A stretch of DNA of 44,402 nt from Candidatus Eisenbacteria bacterium. Lineage in GTDB: Bacteria > Eisenbacteria > RBG-16-71-46. Below, piece by piece: positions 33,901 to 42,213 of this stretch; position 1 is the first letter of the stretch; the number at the start of each line of letters is the position of its first letter. Position numbers and translations under genes: made by a program. Below the pieces are notes generated by a model that was not told the origin of the DNA, did no database searches, and saw only the letters and a program-made list of their open reading frames with translations. Location: positions 1 through 44,402 of the forward strand of contig DASTBI010000031.1 in the NCBI GenBank assembly GCA_035712145.1. Direction: 5' to 3'.

Positions 33901-34797
33901 CCGCTGGTCATCGAAGGCGCCGTCGAGCTGTTGAAGCCGACCGCAGAAGCGCGCGGCGTGACCCTCCGGACCGCCCTTGGGCCGCTGCGCGGAACGGTTC
34001 ACGGCGACGCCGAGCGGCTCCAGCAGGTGGTCTGGAATCTGATCTCGAACGCCATCAAGTTCACGGAGACGGGCGGCTGGGCGGAGATCGAGCTCTCGGA
34101 TGTGACGACCGGCGCCGAGATTCGCGTGCGGGACTGCGGCAAAGGCATCCGGGCAGAATTCCTCCCTCATCTGTTCGAGCGCTTCCGGCAGGAAGACCCC
34201 TCGGCCGCGCGCGAGCACGGCGGCCTCGGCATCGGCCTGGCGCTGGTGAAGCAGCTGGTCGATCTCCACGGCGGGCTGGTCCGGGCGGAAAGCCAGGGCG
34301 AAGGGCTGGGAGCGACCTTCCGCGTCATCCTTCCGTACGTCATGGCACCTTCCCGCTTCTCGGAGGACGATCCCGCCGTGACCACCAAGGGCTGGGCCCG
34401 CGGAGACATGCCCAGGCTGTCGGGGATCAAGGTGCTGGTGGTCGACGATGAAGAGGACGCGCGCGAGCTGCTGCGGCGCTTGCTCGAAGAGTCCGACGCT
34501 CAAGTGCTGACCGCCTCGTCGGCCGGCGAAGCGATGCGCCTCCTGGCCCGCGAGAGTCCGCAGGTGCTGCTGAGCGACGTGGGCATGCCGGGGCACGATG
34601 GCTACCAGTTCATCCGCGAGGTGCGGGCGAGTGGTAGTACCATTCCGGCCGTCGCGCTCACCGCCTTCGCGCGCTCGGAGGATCGCACCAAGGCGCTGCT
34701 CTCGGGATTCCAGTCACATCTGGCCAAGCCGTTCGAGCCCGCCGAGCTGCTGGTGACGGTCGCGGCGCTCGCCGGAAGGATGGGAGCGAAAGCATGA
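30961..34797 (+). CDS. Giant tandem hybrid histidine kinase (two kinase cores, two receivers)
   Basis: A 1278-residue soluble protein with an unusual order: PAS-like (about 20-160, [18 protein letters not shown]), GAF (about 170-345), HisKA-1 with His369 ([15 protein letters not shown]), HATPase-1 ([20 protein letters not shown]), REC-1 with Asp682 ([13 protein letters not shown]), PAS (about 760-880, [17 protein letters not shown]), HisKA-2 with His913 ([17 protein letters not shown]), HATPase-2 ([20 protein letters not shown]) and REC-2 with Asp1206 ([13 protein letters not shown]). All phosphorylation residues look intact, so an internal multistep relay is possible. ATG 30961 is chosen; TTG 30946 is an alternative. 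Its stop overlaps the start of the cysteine synthase-like gene (ATGA). Confidence 0.92.
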   Translation: MITKDAPEDPPAGREVVSSSGEMAARIHEYDWGRTPLGPMDSWSPSLKMMVRFLLVNRFPLLLWWGPRFLQIYNDPYRPVLGSKHPNSLGQPAAECWPEIWPIIGPLVETPFRGGPPTWMEDIALEPNRHGFAEETHFTIAYSPVPDETVESGIGGVLATVHEITEKVIGERRVAALRDLGTRALETKTAEDACEAAAEIMSKYPKDAPFALIYLVDESRRQARLAASSGVGIGESASPRAIDLEGEAAESATWPLAEVIRTESSIVVEDLATRLPRSVPAGPWSDPPRQAVVVPIRSNMPHQLAGMLVVGVSARIALDDSYKSFFELAASQIATAIANARAYDEERKRAEALAEIDRAKTTFFSNVSHEFRTPLTLMLGPLEEALSRAEGQDLPGGKDLVEIAHRNGLRLLKLVNALLDYSRIEAGRAKLSTKTEDLCELTAVYASMFRSAMDRAGLEFQVECEPLPSLVRVDRDAWEKIVLNLVSNAFKYTLEGRVTVTMRSDEDRAVLTVTDTGTGIASHELPNLFKRFHRVEGARGRTHEGTGIGLSLVKELVHLHGGRITVKSELGRGSTFRVELPLSTDAAPTAAQDRRQHEAEAKEARAFVEEALRWLPDADVGDRDPALPLRQGRVLLADDNADVRQYLRGLLEAVGYSVMAVANGQEALAAARHERPDLILTDVMMPIMDGFALLAAVRSDPSLTETPVIMLSARAGEESKVEGLEHGADDYLVKPFSAKELVARVASNLSLARIRRESAERVTSILESLSDAFQSIDANGRYLYVNGAMRKLLTEQGIDPSSIIGKHVFEAFPEWRDTEIGRAFLKAHEERTYVELESKYAPFDRWYAVRFHPDREGGLSVLSEDITARKDAEANLRQRTEERQHLLESERAARMEAERLGRVKDEFLATLSHELRTPLNSILGWARLVRKDSENRELREKALEVIERNSHAQAQLISDLLDMSRVISGKLRLEFDQVDLPLVIEGAVELLKPTAEARGVTLRTALGPLRGTVHGDAERLQQVVWNLISNAIKFTETGGWAEIELSDVTTGAEIRVRDCGKGIRAEFLPHLFERFRQEDPSAAREHGGLGIGLALVKQLVDLHGGLVRAESQGEGLGATFRVILPYVMAPSRFSEDDPAVTTKGWARGDMPRLSGIKVLVVDDEEDARELLRRLLEESDAQVLTASSAGEAMRLLARESPQVLLSDVGMPGHDGYQFIREVRASGSTIPAVALTAFARSEDRTKALLSGFQSHLAKPFEPAELLVTVAALAGRMGAKA

Positions 34798-35738
34798 AGG
34801 TGGCTTCACCGCCGCGCGACGTCCTTCAGGCCATCGGAAACACGTCCATGGTCCAGCTCCGGAGGGTGGTTCCGGAGAACTGCGCCGAGCTCTTCGTGAA
34901 GCTCGAGTGGGAGAACCCCACCGGCAGTTTCAAGGACCGCATGGCGCTGGCGGTGATCTCGCGCGCCGAGATGGACGGGCGGCTCGAGCCCGGGTTCTCC
35001 GTGGTGGAGTACACCGGAGGCAGCACCGGCGCCGCGCTGGCCCTGGTGTGCGCGGTGAAGGGCTATCGCATCCGTATCGTCACTTCGGACGCGTTCGCCC
35101 GCGAGAAGCTGGATCAGATGGCGGCGCTGGGGGCCGAGCTCACCATCGTCGGGAGCGAAGGCGGCCACACCACGAAGAAGCTGATCCTCGAGATGATCGA
35201 GAAGGCGCGAACGCTGAGCCGTGAGCCGCGCACGTACTGGACGGATCAGCTGAACAACCTCGACAGCATCGCCGGCTACCACCCGCTCGGCGAGGAGATC
35301 TGGACCCAGATGGGCGGCGAGATCGACGCCTTCGTGCACGCGGTGGGGACCGCGGCGTCCATCCGTGGCGTGGGAGGGGTGCTCAAGCGCCACCGCCCTG
35401 ACATCGAGATCATCGCGGTCGAGCCCGCCGAATCGTCGGTGCTGCTCGGCGGCGCACCCGGGCCTCACGCGATCGAAGGCGTCGGCGTGGGCTACACGCC
35501 GCCGCTCTACGATCCGGCGCTGGTGAATGAAGTCGTTCCGGTCGCCACCTCGGAAGCGCAGGCCATGGCGCGGCGCCTTGCGCGGGAGGAGGGCCTCTTC
35601 TCCGGGACGTCCGCGGGCGCCAACGTCCTCGCGGCCATCCGCGTGGGGCAGCGGCTGGGCGCAGGCGCGCGCGTAGTCACCCTGATGGGAGACTCGGGGA
35701 TCAAGTATTTGAACACCGACGTCTACCGGCGAAGCTGA
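34794..35738 (+). CDS. Cysteine synthase-like PLP enzyme
   Basis: A 314-residue fold-type II PLP enzyme of the cysteine synthase/cystathionine beta-synthase family. Schiff-base Lys47 lies in NPTGSFKDRMAL, the substrate-binding loop is TGGSTGAAL (about 74-82), and EGVGVGYTPP follows. The phosphate-binding loop reads VGTAASIRGVG instead of the usual GTGGT, a known kind of variation in the family that may alter substrate or cofactor geometry. It is probably an O-acetyl- or O-phosphoserine sulfhydrylase-type beta-replacement enzyme; exact substrate is uncertain. The ATGA overlap with the giant sensor kinase means the two are translationally coupled, an uncommon pairing. Confidence 0.87.
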   Translation: MKVASPPRDVLQAIGNTSMVQLRRVVPENCAELFVKLEWENPTGSFKDRMALAVISRAEMDGRLEPGFSVVEYTGGSTGAALALVCAVKGYRIRIVTSDAFAREKLDQMAALGAELTIVGSEGGHTTKKLILEMIEKARTLSREPRTYWTDQLNNLDSIAGYHPLGEEIWTQMGGEIDAFVHAVGTAASIRGVGGVLKRHRPDIEIIAVEPAESSVLLGGAPGPHAIEGVGVGYTPPLYDPALVNEVVPVATSEAQAMARRLAREEGLFSGTSAGANVLAAIRVGQRLGAGARVVTLMGDSGIKYLNTDVYRRS

Positions 35739-35762
35739 GCACGGCTCACTTCCCCGGAATTC

Positions 35763-37265
35763 GTGACTCGTCCCTCCGGCAGGCTGCTGATCGCGCTCGT
35801 GGTGGTCCTGGCCGGGGCGGCCGTCTGGCTCTACGTGCGCCGCACCACGATCACCCTCGATGCGCCCGAGCCGGTCATCGCTCCCGAGACGGCCGACAGC
35901 CTGCCCGAGCTGCCGTCTTCGATGCTGGAGGCGCCGGTGACCTACGACCTGGCGACCGCGATCGACTCGATCGAGGCGGCGGTGCCGCGAACCTACGGGG
36001 ATCTGGATCAACGGATCCAGCTCGCGCGCAATCGGCGGGTCAGCTTCAGCTTTCGGCTCAAACGCTCACCCTTTCGCCTGAACGTCACCCAGCAGACGGT
36101 GACCATCTCGGCCAACATCGAGTACTCGGGAAGGATCTGGTACGACCCGCCGATCGGACCCGAGATCGAGGTCTCGTGCGGCACCGACCACGAGCTGCCG
36201 CGGCGCGCGCGTCTCACGGTCGAGTCGACGGGTGAGCTTTCGCGCCAGTGGGGCCTGCGCACGCGAACGCACGTGGTTCGTCTCACGGCTCTCTCGGACA
36301 GCGCGCGCGACCGCTGCCGCCTGTCCTTTCTGAGGCTCGATGTCACCGACCGGGTGCTCGAGACCACTCGCGTGCTGCTCGAGGAGAAGCTGGCGGCCTT
36401 CGACGAGACGGTCGCGCGCTGGCCGGTGAGAAAGCGGTTCGAGAAGATCTGGGGTGATCTGCAGAAACCCGTGCGCCTCGCCGACAGCGTGTACCTCACC
36501 ATCAATCCCTCCGAGGCGCAGGTCGGGAAGATCGGCGCGATCGGCGAGACGGCGTACGCGAACCTCCGGCTCGTCGCCGCCCCACGTGTGATGACCGGGC
36601 CTCGGCCCACGCTCGAGAAAGTTCCCCTGCCGGACCTTCGCATGGCGAACGACGTCGGGCGCGGCGCGCGCGTCCTTCTCGACGCTTCCTTCACCTATCC
36701 GGTGGCCACGGCCATGCTGCGCAAGGCCCTGGTCGGACGCAGGCTCGAGCATCAGGGTCATCGCATCCGCATCCGTGACGTGCGGCTCATGGGAATCGGC
36801 GGGGGAAAGGTCGCGTTGCGCGTGCAGATCTCCGGAGCGGTTCGCGGCCGTCTCTTCTTCACCGGAACGCCGGGCTACGATCCGGGCACGCGACAGATCA
36901 CCGTGCCCGATCTCGATTACGACGTCGGCACGGCCGAGATCCTCGTCCGCGGTTACGAGCTGCTGAGCGACATCCAGCTGCGCGATTTCCTGCGCGCCAA
37001 GGCGCGCCTGCCGGATTCGGCGGTGGTGCGCAAGCTCTCGCGGCTCGCGGAAGACGGAATGAATCGCAAGCTTCCGGCGCGCGGCACGCGCCTGAGCGGT
37101 CGCATCCACCAGGCCAGGGTGATCGCGGTGCACGCGACGGCGTCGGACATCCGTGTGCGCGCACTGGCCGACGCGGACCTCACCCTCTCGATCGATCGCG
37201 CGCCTTCGATTCCGCGGCCTCCGGGGCCCGTCGGCAAGGAACGCGAGGACGAGAAGGATTTCTGA
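35763..37265 (+). CDS. DUF4403-family envelope protein
   Basis: A 500-residue protein with an N-terminal anchor or signal (LLIALVVVLAGAAVWLYV, 8-25) and a long beta-rich exported region, matching the DUF4403 family (usual length 455-520). Recognisable stretches are LATAIDSIEAAVPRTYGDLDQ at the start of the domain, VRLADSVYLTINPSEA in the middle, and VGTAEILVRGYELLSDIQLRDF later. DUF4403 proteins are thought to have a BPI/LBP-like lipid-binding fold; that is family knowledge, not visible here. Its position just before tamB and an Omp85 gene suggests a job in envelope lipid or protein transport. Start GTG 35763 lacks a clear ribosome site. Confidence 0.8.
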   Translation: MTRPSGRLLIALVVVLAGAAVWLYVRRTTITLDAPEPVIAPETADSLPELPSSMLEAPVTYDLATAIDSIEAAVPRTYGDLDQRIQLARNRRVSFSFRLKRSPFRLNVTQQTVTISANIEYSGRIWYDPPIGPEIEVSCGTDHELPRRARLTVESTGELSRQWGLRTRTHVVRLTALSDSARDRCRLSFLRLDVTDRVLETTRVLLEEKLAAFDETVARWPVRKRFEKIWGDLQKPVRLADSVYLTINPSEAQVGKIGAIGETAYANLRLVAAPRVMTGPRPTLEKVPLPDLRMANDVGRGARVLLDASFTYPVATAMLRKALVGRRLEHQGHRIRIRDVRLMGIGGGKVALRVQISGAVRGRLFFTGTPGYDPGTRQITVPDLDYDVGTAEILVRGYELLSDIQLRDFLRAKARLPDSAVVRKLSRLAEDGMNRKLPARGTRLSGRIHQARVIAVHATASDIRVRALADADLTLSIDRAPSIPRPPGPVGKEREDEKDF

Positions 37266-37353
37266 GGCGTGCCCGCCGCCCATGAGCTAGGGAAGCTATA
37301 CTGAACCCAATCGTGAACTTACCCTCGCAGAGCTGTCGCGGAGGGGCGCTGGC

Positions 37354-40300
37354 GTGACCCAGGGTAGCGTCGATCCCGACTCGGCCGACCCGACCTCCAT
37401 TCGAGCGAAGTCCCCGCGGTGGCGCTGGACCCGCTGGCTGCTCCGCGCCGTCCTGCTGATCAGCGGGCTGCTCGTGGTCCTCTTCGTCGCGATGGGCCAG
37501 CCGCCGATCGCGACCGCGGTCGTGAAGGCCGTCCTGGCTCGAGTCCATCCGCTGCCGGGCTCGTCCCTCGGCGTGACGGAAGTGCGCGGAGACTGGTGGA
37601 CCTCCCTCGAGATCCGTGGCCTCCGGCTCACCCGGGGCGACACCTTGATCGCCGGGGTCGAATTCCTGCGCGCCCGCTACGGTCTAGCTTCGCTGCTGAC
37701 CGGCGAGCTGCGGGTCCGCGACCTGGACGTCGAGGGTCTGGTGTTGACTCCCGACCTCTGGAGCGGCCCACCCAAGGCTCCGCGCCGCAAGCCCGCGCGA
37801 CCTCCACTCACGCTCGCGCGCCTTCTGCGAGGGCGCTTCTATGATGGGCCCGCCTTCCGCATCGACCAGCTGACGCTTCGAGGCGTTCTCCGGACTCTGG
37901 CCGCGCGGGAGTCCTCGCTCACCACGCTTTCGCTCGATGGGCGTCGGATTCGCATGGGCCGCGCGTTCTCGTTCGCCATCGACTCCTTGCGTGCGCGGCG
38001 TCAATCGCCTGGGTCCGGGATCGAGCTCGATCTCAGGGCGCAGCTCGAGGACGGCCGATTCGAAGCGCCGCTGCTTCGATTCCGCGGCGATTCCAGCGCG
38101 GTCGATGGCCACGCGCTGATGACGGTCGATCGCGCGGACTCGCTCAGGGAAGCCCGACTGGTCCTCGACGCCCGTCCTCTCGACCTGCACGATCTCGCGC
38201 CCTTGCTCCCGCGGCTGAATTTGGGAGGCGCGCTGGTCGCGGACATCGATCTTCGAGGAACGCGTCGTGATCGGCTTTCGGGAACGGTCGCCGCCGCGAC
38301 GGATGGGTTCCACGTCGGGGCGTGGGCCTTCGAGGACTCGCGTCTGAGCGCGACGCTGAGCGACGGGCGCTCCGAGACGTCCCTCTCCGGATCGTTCGCC
38401 GGTGCGCGTATCGACGTCCGCGGATGGATTCGCCCCTTCGATCTCGCGCCGACGTACGACCTCCAGGTCGCCTCGGATCGCCTGCCGGCTGGAGTCCCGG
38501 GTGCAGCCGGATGGAACGCATTCGCCGAGCGTGCCTCGAGCCGGGTGGCGCTCCGTGTCCAGGGAACGGGGTACGCGCGACCGGTCGCGGAGGTCCAGGG
38601 AGGCACCGCGGGCGAGATCGGCCGGCTCGACATCGACGGCCGCATCGATCTCACACGCGGGCTCTCCTGGTCCGTTCGGCGTTTACGGTTCGCCGGACTG
38701 GACGTGGCGCGGATGACGGGTCGATCCGGGCGAAGCTCGGTGAGCGGCACGCTGACGACCACGGCCCGGGAAGCCACCGGCGCCTCGCGTCGCCTGACCG
38801 CCGATCTCGACATCGGCCCATCGACCTACGGTGCGTGGCGGATCGACCGCGGCCGCGCGCGCGCGACCATCGATGGCGCGAGCGTCGGCGCTTCGCTCGA
38901 GCTCGTCACGCAGGCCGGATCCCTGGACGTGGACTCGCTGACCGGACGGTGGGAGGAGGGCGGCGTCTTCCGGCTGATCGGCGCGCGCTTCCGTGATCTC
39001 GATCTCGAGAAGGTCACCGCCAGCCCCGCGCACTCGAGCCGGCTCACGGGGAGAGTGAGCGGGCGCTTCCACGGCCTCCGCGCGCTGATGAAGCCGCCCT
39101 CGCCTCTGCAGGCGCTGCGAGATGGGCGCGCCTCGGGAGAAGCGCGTGTCGATCTCGAGCCTTCGCGGTGGAGGCGGCAGAACATCGGCAAGGGATCGGT
39201 GGCGTTGACTCTGTCCGGCGGCGTCGTGCGCTTCCAGGGGAGCGTCGACTCCGACGCCGGAGTGGTCGACCTGGCCGGCCGCGCGCGACCGTTCGATGCC
39301 ACGCCTGGCTACTGGCTGGAGCGGGGGCGCTTCTCGGACCTCGATCTCGCCGGCTGGACCGGATCCAAGGCGCTGCGGTCGCGTCTGACCGGAAGCGTGA
39401 CCGCGAGCGGGCGCCCGGGAGGAAGCCCGGGCGCGACCGGAACGTGGCAGGCTCGGCTCCGGCTCGACCGTTCGAGCTTGGGTCAGGCGACCCTCGCGGC
39501 GGGGGACCTCACAGGATCGTGGTCGGAGGGTCTCGCGCGCCTGGACGGCATGGTGCTCGTGGGAGAAGACACGGTGTCCGCCCGTGGCGAAATGCTCGCG
39601 CGCAATGAGGATCCACGCGGCCACGCCGAGCTGTCGATTCCGCTGGCCGTGCTCGCCGCATGGGCGGGAGACACCGCGAGAGCCACCGGGAGCGTGACCG
39701 CGCGGGCCCGTTTCATCGGACTTGCGCCGCGGACCGCCACGCTCGACGGCATGGTCGTCGGGCAGGGCACGATCGGCCTGGCTCGGCTCGACTCCTTGTT
39801 CGCGGGCTTTCATCTGCGTCAGGGAACCCTTGCTCTCGACACGCTGATCGCGCGCTCGAACGTGGCGGTGGCGGCGGGATCGGGCCACATCGCGCTCTTC
39901 GACTCGACGGCCGACTCGCGGCTCCGCGTGACGCTGCGCGTCAACGACCTGGCGCCGATTCGCCGGCTGGTGGGCGCGGACACGGCGGCGGTGGACACCG
40001 CGACCGTGGACCTGCAGATCTTCGCGTCCCGCGGCGTGCGGCGCTTCGACCTCAGGAGCTCGCTCCGCTCTCTCGCCTGGAATCAGGCCCGGCTCCAGCG
40101 CGCGCACGGCTCTGTCTCGGGTGAGCTGGATGCCGGATGGCGCCCTCTCCGAACGCGCGGGGAGGCATCGCTGGGCCGGCTCAGGGGAGTCGGGCTGGTG
40201 GTGAACGACGCGGTCGCGCGCGTCGAGATCGATCCTTCAGGGACGCGCTTCGACCTGACCGGAACAGGCGACGAGCGACATCGTCTTCGCCTGATCGGGA

Positions 40301-42213
40301 GCTCGCTCACCGACTCCCTCGGCCAGCACCTGGCGCTCGACAAGCTCGACATCCGGGCGGATTCCGCTTCATGGGCGCTCGCTCGTCCAGCCGCGATCGA
40401 TCTGGGATCCGATCGCTTCGACGTCAGGTCCTTCGAGCTCCGATCCGCCACCGGACGGATCTCGGCGCGAGGCGTCGTCGACCGCCGTGGCCAGCAGGAC
40501 TTCCAGCTCGATCTCGAAAACGTAGGCCTCGACGTCGTCTCCACGTGGCTCGGCCGTCCCGGCCTCAGCGGCGTCTTGAACGCCCACGTCGCGCTGGAGG
40601 GCGCCGCCACCGCTCCGCGCGGGAGCGGAAGCCTGGAACTGCGGTTGCTCAGCGACGACCGGCCTGCCGGCAGGATCCGCTCCAGGCTCGCGTGGGACGG
40701 AACCAGGCTCGGCTTCGGTGGCGGCTTCGCCACCCCACAGGGCGACTCGATGGTCTGGACCGGTGACCTGCCGCTGGCGTTGTCGCTGGCAGTGTCCGAT
40801 TCGGCGCATGCGGTTCGCGTCGCCGAAGGCGACGTCGACGTGCGGCTCGCCGCCCAGCGCTTCCCGCTCGCCGCGTTCTCGGCTCTGGTGGATCCACGAA
40901 CCGTCGGCGATCTCGAGGGAACACTCGACCTGGATGTGCGGCTGAAGGGCACGAGCCGCGCCGTCTCGGGACAAGGCCGCGTCGACGTCACTGGAGCAGC
41001 GGTGCCGTTGCCGGGGCTCGGGGTGACGTACGAGGACATCGATATCCACGGCGCGTTCCAGGGCGACCGCCTGGTCGTGAATCGGGCCCATGCAACGTCG
41101 TCCAAAGGATCGCTCGACGCCACGGGGAGTCTGCGTTTCATCGGCGTGACACGCGTCGAGCCGAACCTTCGCATCGACAGCCGCAAGTTCGTCTTCGTCG
41201 AGTCCACGGACCTGCGCGCGGTCGCTTCCGGCAAGATCGATCTCACCGGAACCCTGACGAGCCCGCTCGTGAAGGGAAACGTCACCATCGAGAACTCCAA
41301 CGTCTACCTCGAGCCGGCGGAAGAGGGTGCTATGGAGGCCGCCGCCGCCGTGCAGCTCACGGAGGCCGACTTGCGGATGCTCGAGGAGACGTTCGGCGAC
41401 GTGAAGACCTCGGCCCCCAACGCGGCGCTGCAGCTCTACGACGCCTCCGACCTGGATCTCGCCATCCGTCTCGAGCGCAACAATTGGGTGCGCCAGCGGG
41501 CGCGGCCCAAGCTCGCGGTGGCGCTCACCGGGGATGTCCGCCTCAGGAAGGCGCCGCACGGCGAGCCGCAGCTCTTCGGCCGCATCGAGCCGCTGCCGAA
41601 CCGCGGCTACGTCGAGCAGTTTGCGCGCAGCTTCGACATCAAAGGCGGGGAGGTGCTCCTCAATGGATCCATGAAGGACCACCGCTTGGATCTGCAGGCC
41701 CAGTACAAGCCGCCCACCGGCTCCGAATCCGACGATGACGAGACCGTCATCAACCTCGACGTCGAGGGAACTCCCGAGAAGCCGAGGCTCATCCTCTCGT
41801 CGGAGCCCGCGATGTCGGAGGTGGAGATCATCTCGTTCATCGCCACCGGACAGTCACCCGACAAGCCGGCGACGAGCGACCAGAGCGCGTCCCTCGCCAA
41901 GGACATCGGGCTCTCCCAGGTGACGGGCTTCGCCGAAGAAGCCGCGCAGGAGGCGATCGGCCTGGACGTGCTGCAGGTGCGATTCGACGCGCTCCAGGGA
42001 GCCACTCTGGTCGCCGGTCGCTACCTGGACAACCAGCTCTACGTCGGCTTCCGGCAGCCGCTCCAGTACAAGGAGTCGGGGACTCCGGAGGCCGGCGTCA
42101 CCAACAAGACCAGCTTCGAGGTCGAGTACGCCCTCTACCGGTGGCTGCTCCTCAACCTCCAGGGCGAGACCTCGAAGGTCCGCTCCTTCTTCCGGGTGCG
42201 CCATGCCTACTAG
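37354..42213 (+). CDS. tamB: Translocation and assembly module protein TamB
   Basis: A 1619-residue periplasm-spanning protein. A basic N-terminus and one anchor helix (AVLLISGLLVVLFVAMG, about 31-47) precede more than 1,200 residues of AsmA/TamB-type short beta repeats (for example LSGSFAGARIDVRGWIRPF; VEGLVLTPDLW). The C-terminal 350 residues are the conserved TamB domain (DUF490), with FGRIEPLPNRGYVEQFARSF, VINLDVEGTPEKPRLIL, SEVEIISFIATGQSP and LYVGFRQPLQYKESG. TamB forms a groove carrying phospholipid or assisting outer-membrane protein insertion with TamA. A TATACT box lies at 37297-37302 upstream of GTG 37354. The stop overlaps the next gene by 11 nt, linking it to its Omp85 partner. 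Confidence 0.92.
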   Translation: MTQGSVDPDSADPTSIRAKSPRWRWTRWLLRAVLLISGLLVVLFVAMGQPPIATAVVKAVLARVHPLPGSSLGVTEVRGDWWTSLEIRGLRLTRGDTLIAGVEFLRARYGLASLLTGELRVRDLDVEGLVLTPDLWSGPPKAPRRKPARPPLTLARLLRGRFYDGPAFRIDQLTLRGVLRTLAARESSLTTLSLDGRRIRMGRAFSFAIDSLRARRQSPGSGIELDLRAQLEDGRFEAPLLRFRGDSSAVDGHALMTVDRADSLREARLVLDARPLDLHDLAPLLPRLNLGGALVADIDLRGTRRDRLSGTVAAATDGFHVGAWAFEDSRLSATLSDGRSETSLSGSFAGARIDVRGWIRPFDLAPTYDLQVASDRLPAGVPGAAGWNAFAERASSRVALRVQGTGYARPVAEVQGGTAGEIGRLDIDGRIDLTRGLSWSVRRLRFAGLDVARMTGRSGRSSVSGTLTTTAREATGASRRLTADLDIGPSTYGAWRIDRGRARATIDGASVGASLELVTQAGSLDVDSLTGRWEEGGVFRLIGARFRDLDLEKVTASPAHSSRLTGRVSGRFHGLRALMKPPSPLQALRDGRASGEARVDLEPSRWRRQNIGKGSVALTLSGGVVRFQGSVDSDAGVVDLAGRARPFDATPGYWLERGRFSDLDLAGWTGSKALRSRLTGSVTASGRPGGSPGATGTWQARLRLDRSSLGQATLAAGDLTGSWSEGLARLDGMVLVGEDTVSARGEMLARNEDPRGHAELSIPLAVLAAWAGDTARATGSVTARARFIGLAPRTATLDGMVVGQGTIGLARLDSLFAGFHLRQGTLALDTLIARSNVAVAAGSGHIALFDSTADSRLRVTLRVNDLAPIRRLVGADTAAVDTATVDLQIFASRGVRRFDLRSSLRSLAWNQARLQRAHGSVSGELDAGWRPLRTRGEASLGRLRGVGLVVNDAVARVEIDPSGTRFDLTGTGDERHRLRLIGSSLTDSLGQHLALDKLDIRADSASWALARPAAIDLGSDRFDVRSFELRSATGRISARGVVDRRGQQDFQLDLENVGLDVVSTWLGRPGLSGVLNAHVALEGAATAPRGSGSLELRLLSDDRPAGRIRSRLAWDGTRLGFGGGFATPQGDSMVWTGDLPLALSLAVSDSAHAVRVAEGDVDVRLAAQRFPLAAFSALVDPRTVGDLEGTLDLDVRLKGTSRAVSGQGRVDVTGAAVPLPGLGVTYEDIDIHGAFQGDRLVVNRAHATSSKGSLDATGSLRFIGVTRVEPNLRIDSRKFVFVESTDLRAVASGKIDLTGTLTSPLVKGNVTIENSNVYLEPAEEGAMEAAAAVQLTEADLRMLEETFGDVKTSAPNAALQLYDASDLDLAIRLERNNWVRQRARPKLAVALTGDVRLRKAPHGEPQLFGRIEPLPNRGYVEQFARSFDIKGGEVLLNGSMKDHRLDLQAQYKPPTGSESDDDETVINLDVEGTPEKPRLILSSEPAMSEVEIISFIATGQSPDKPATSDQSASLAKDIGLSQVTGFAEEAAQEAIGLDVLQVRFDALQGATLVAGRYLDNQLYVGFRQPLQYKESGTPEAGVTNKTSFEVEYALYRWLLLNLQGETSKVRSFFRVRHAY

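Noticed and set aside
32611-34596. 661-codon antisense frame
   Set aside because: Antisense shadow of the giant kinase.
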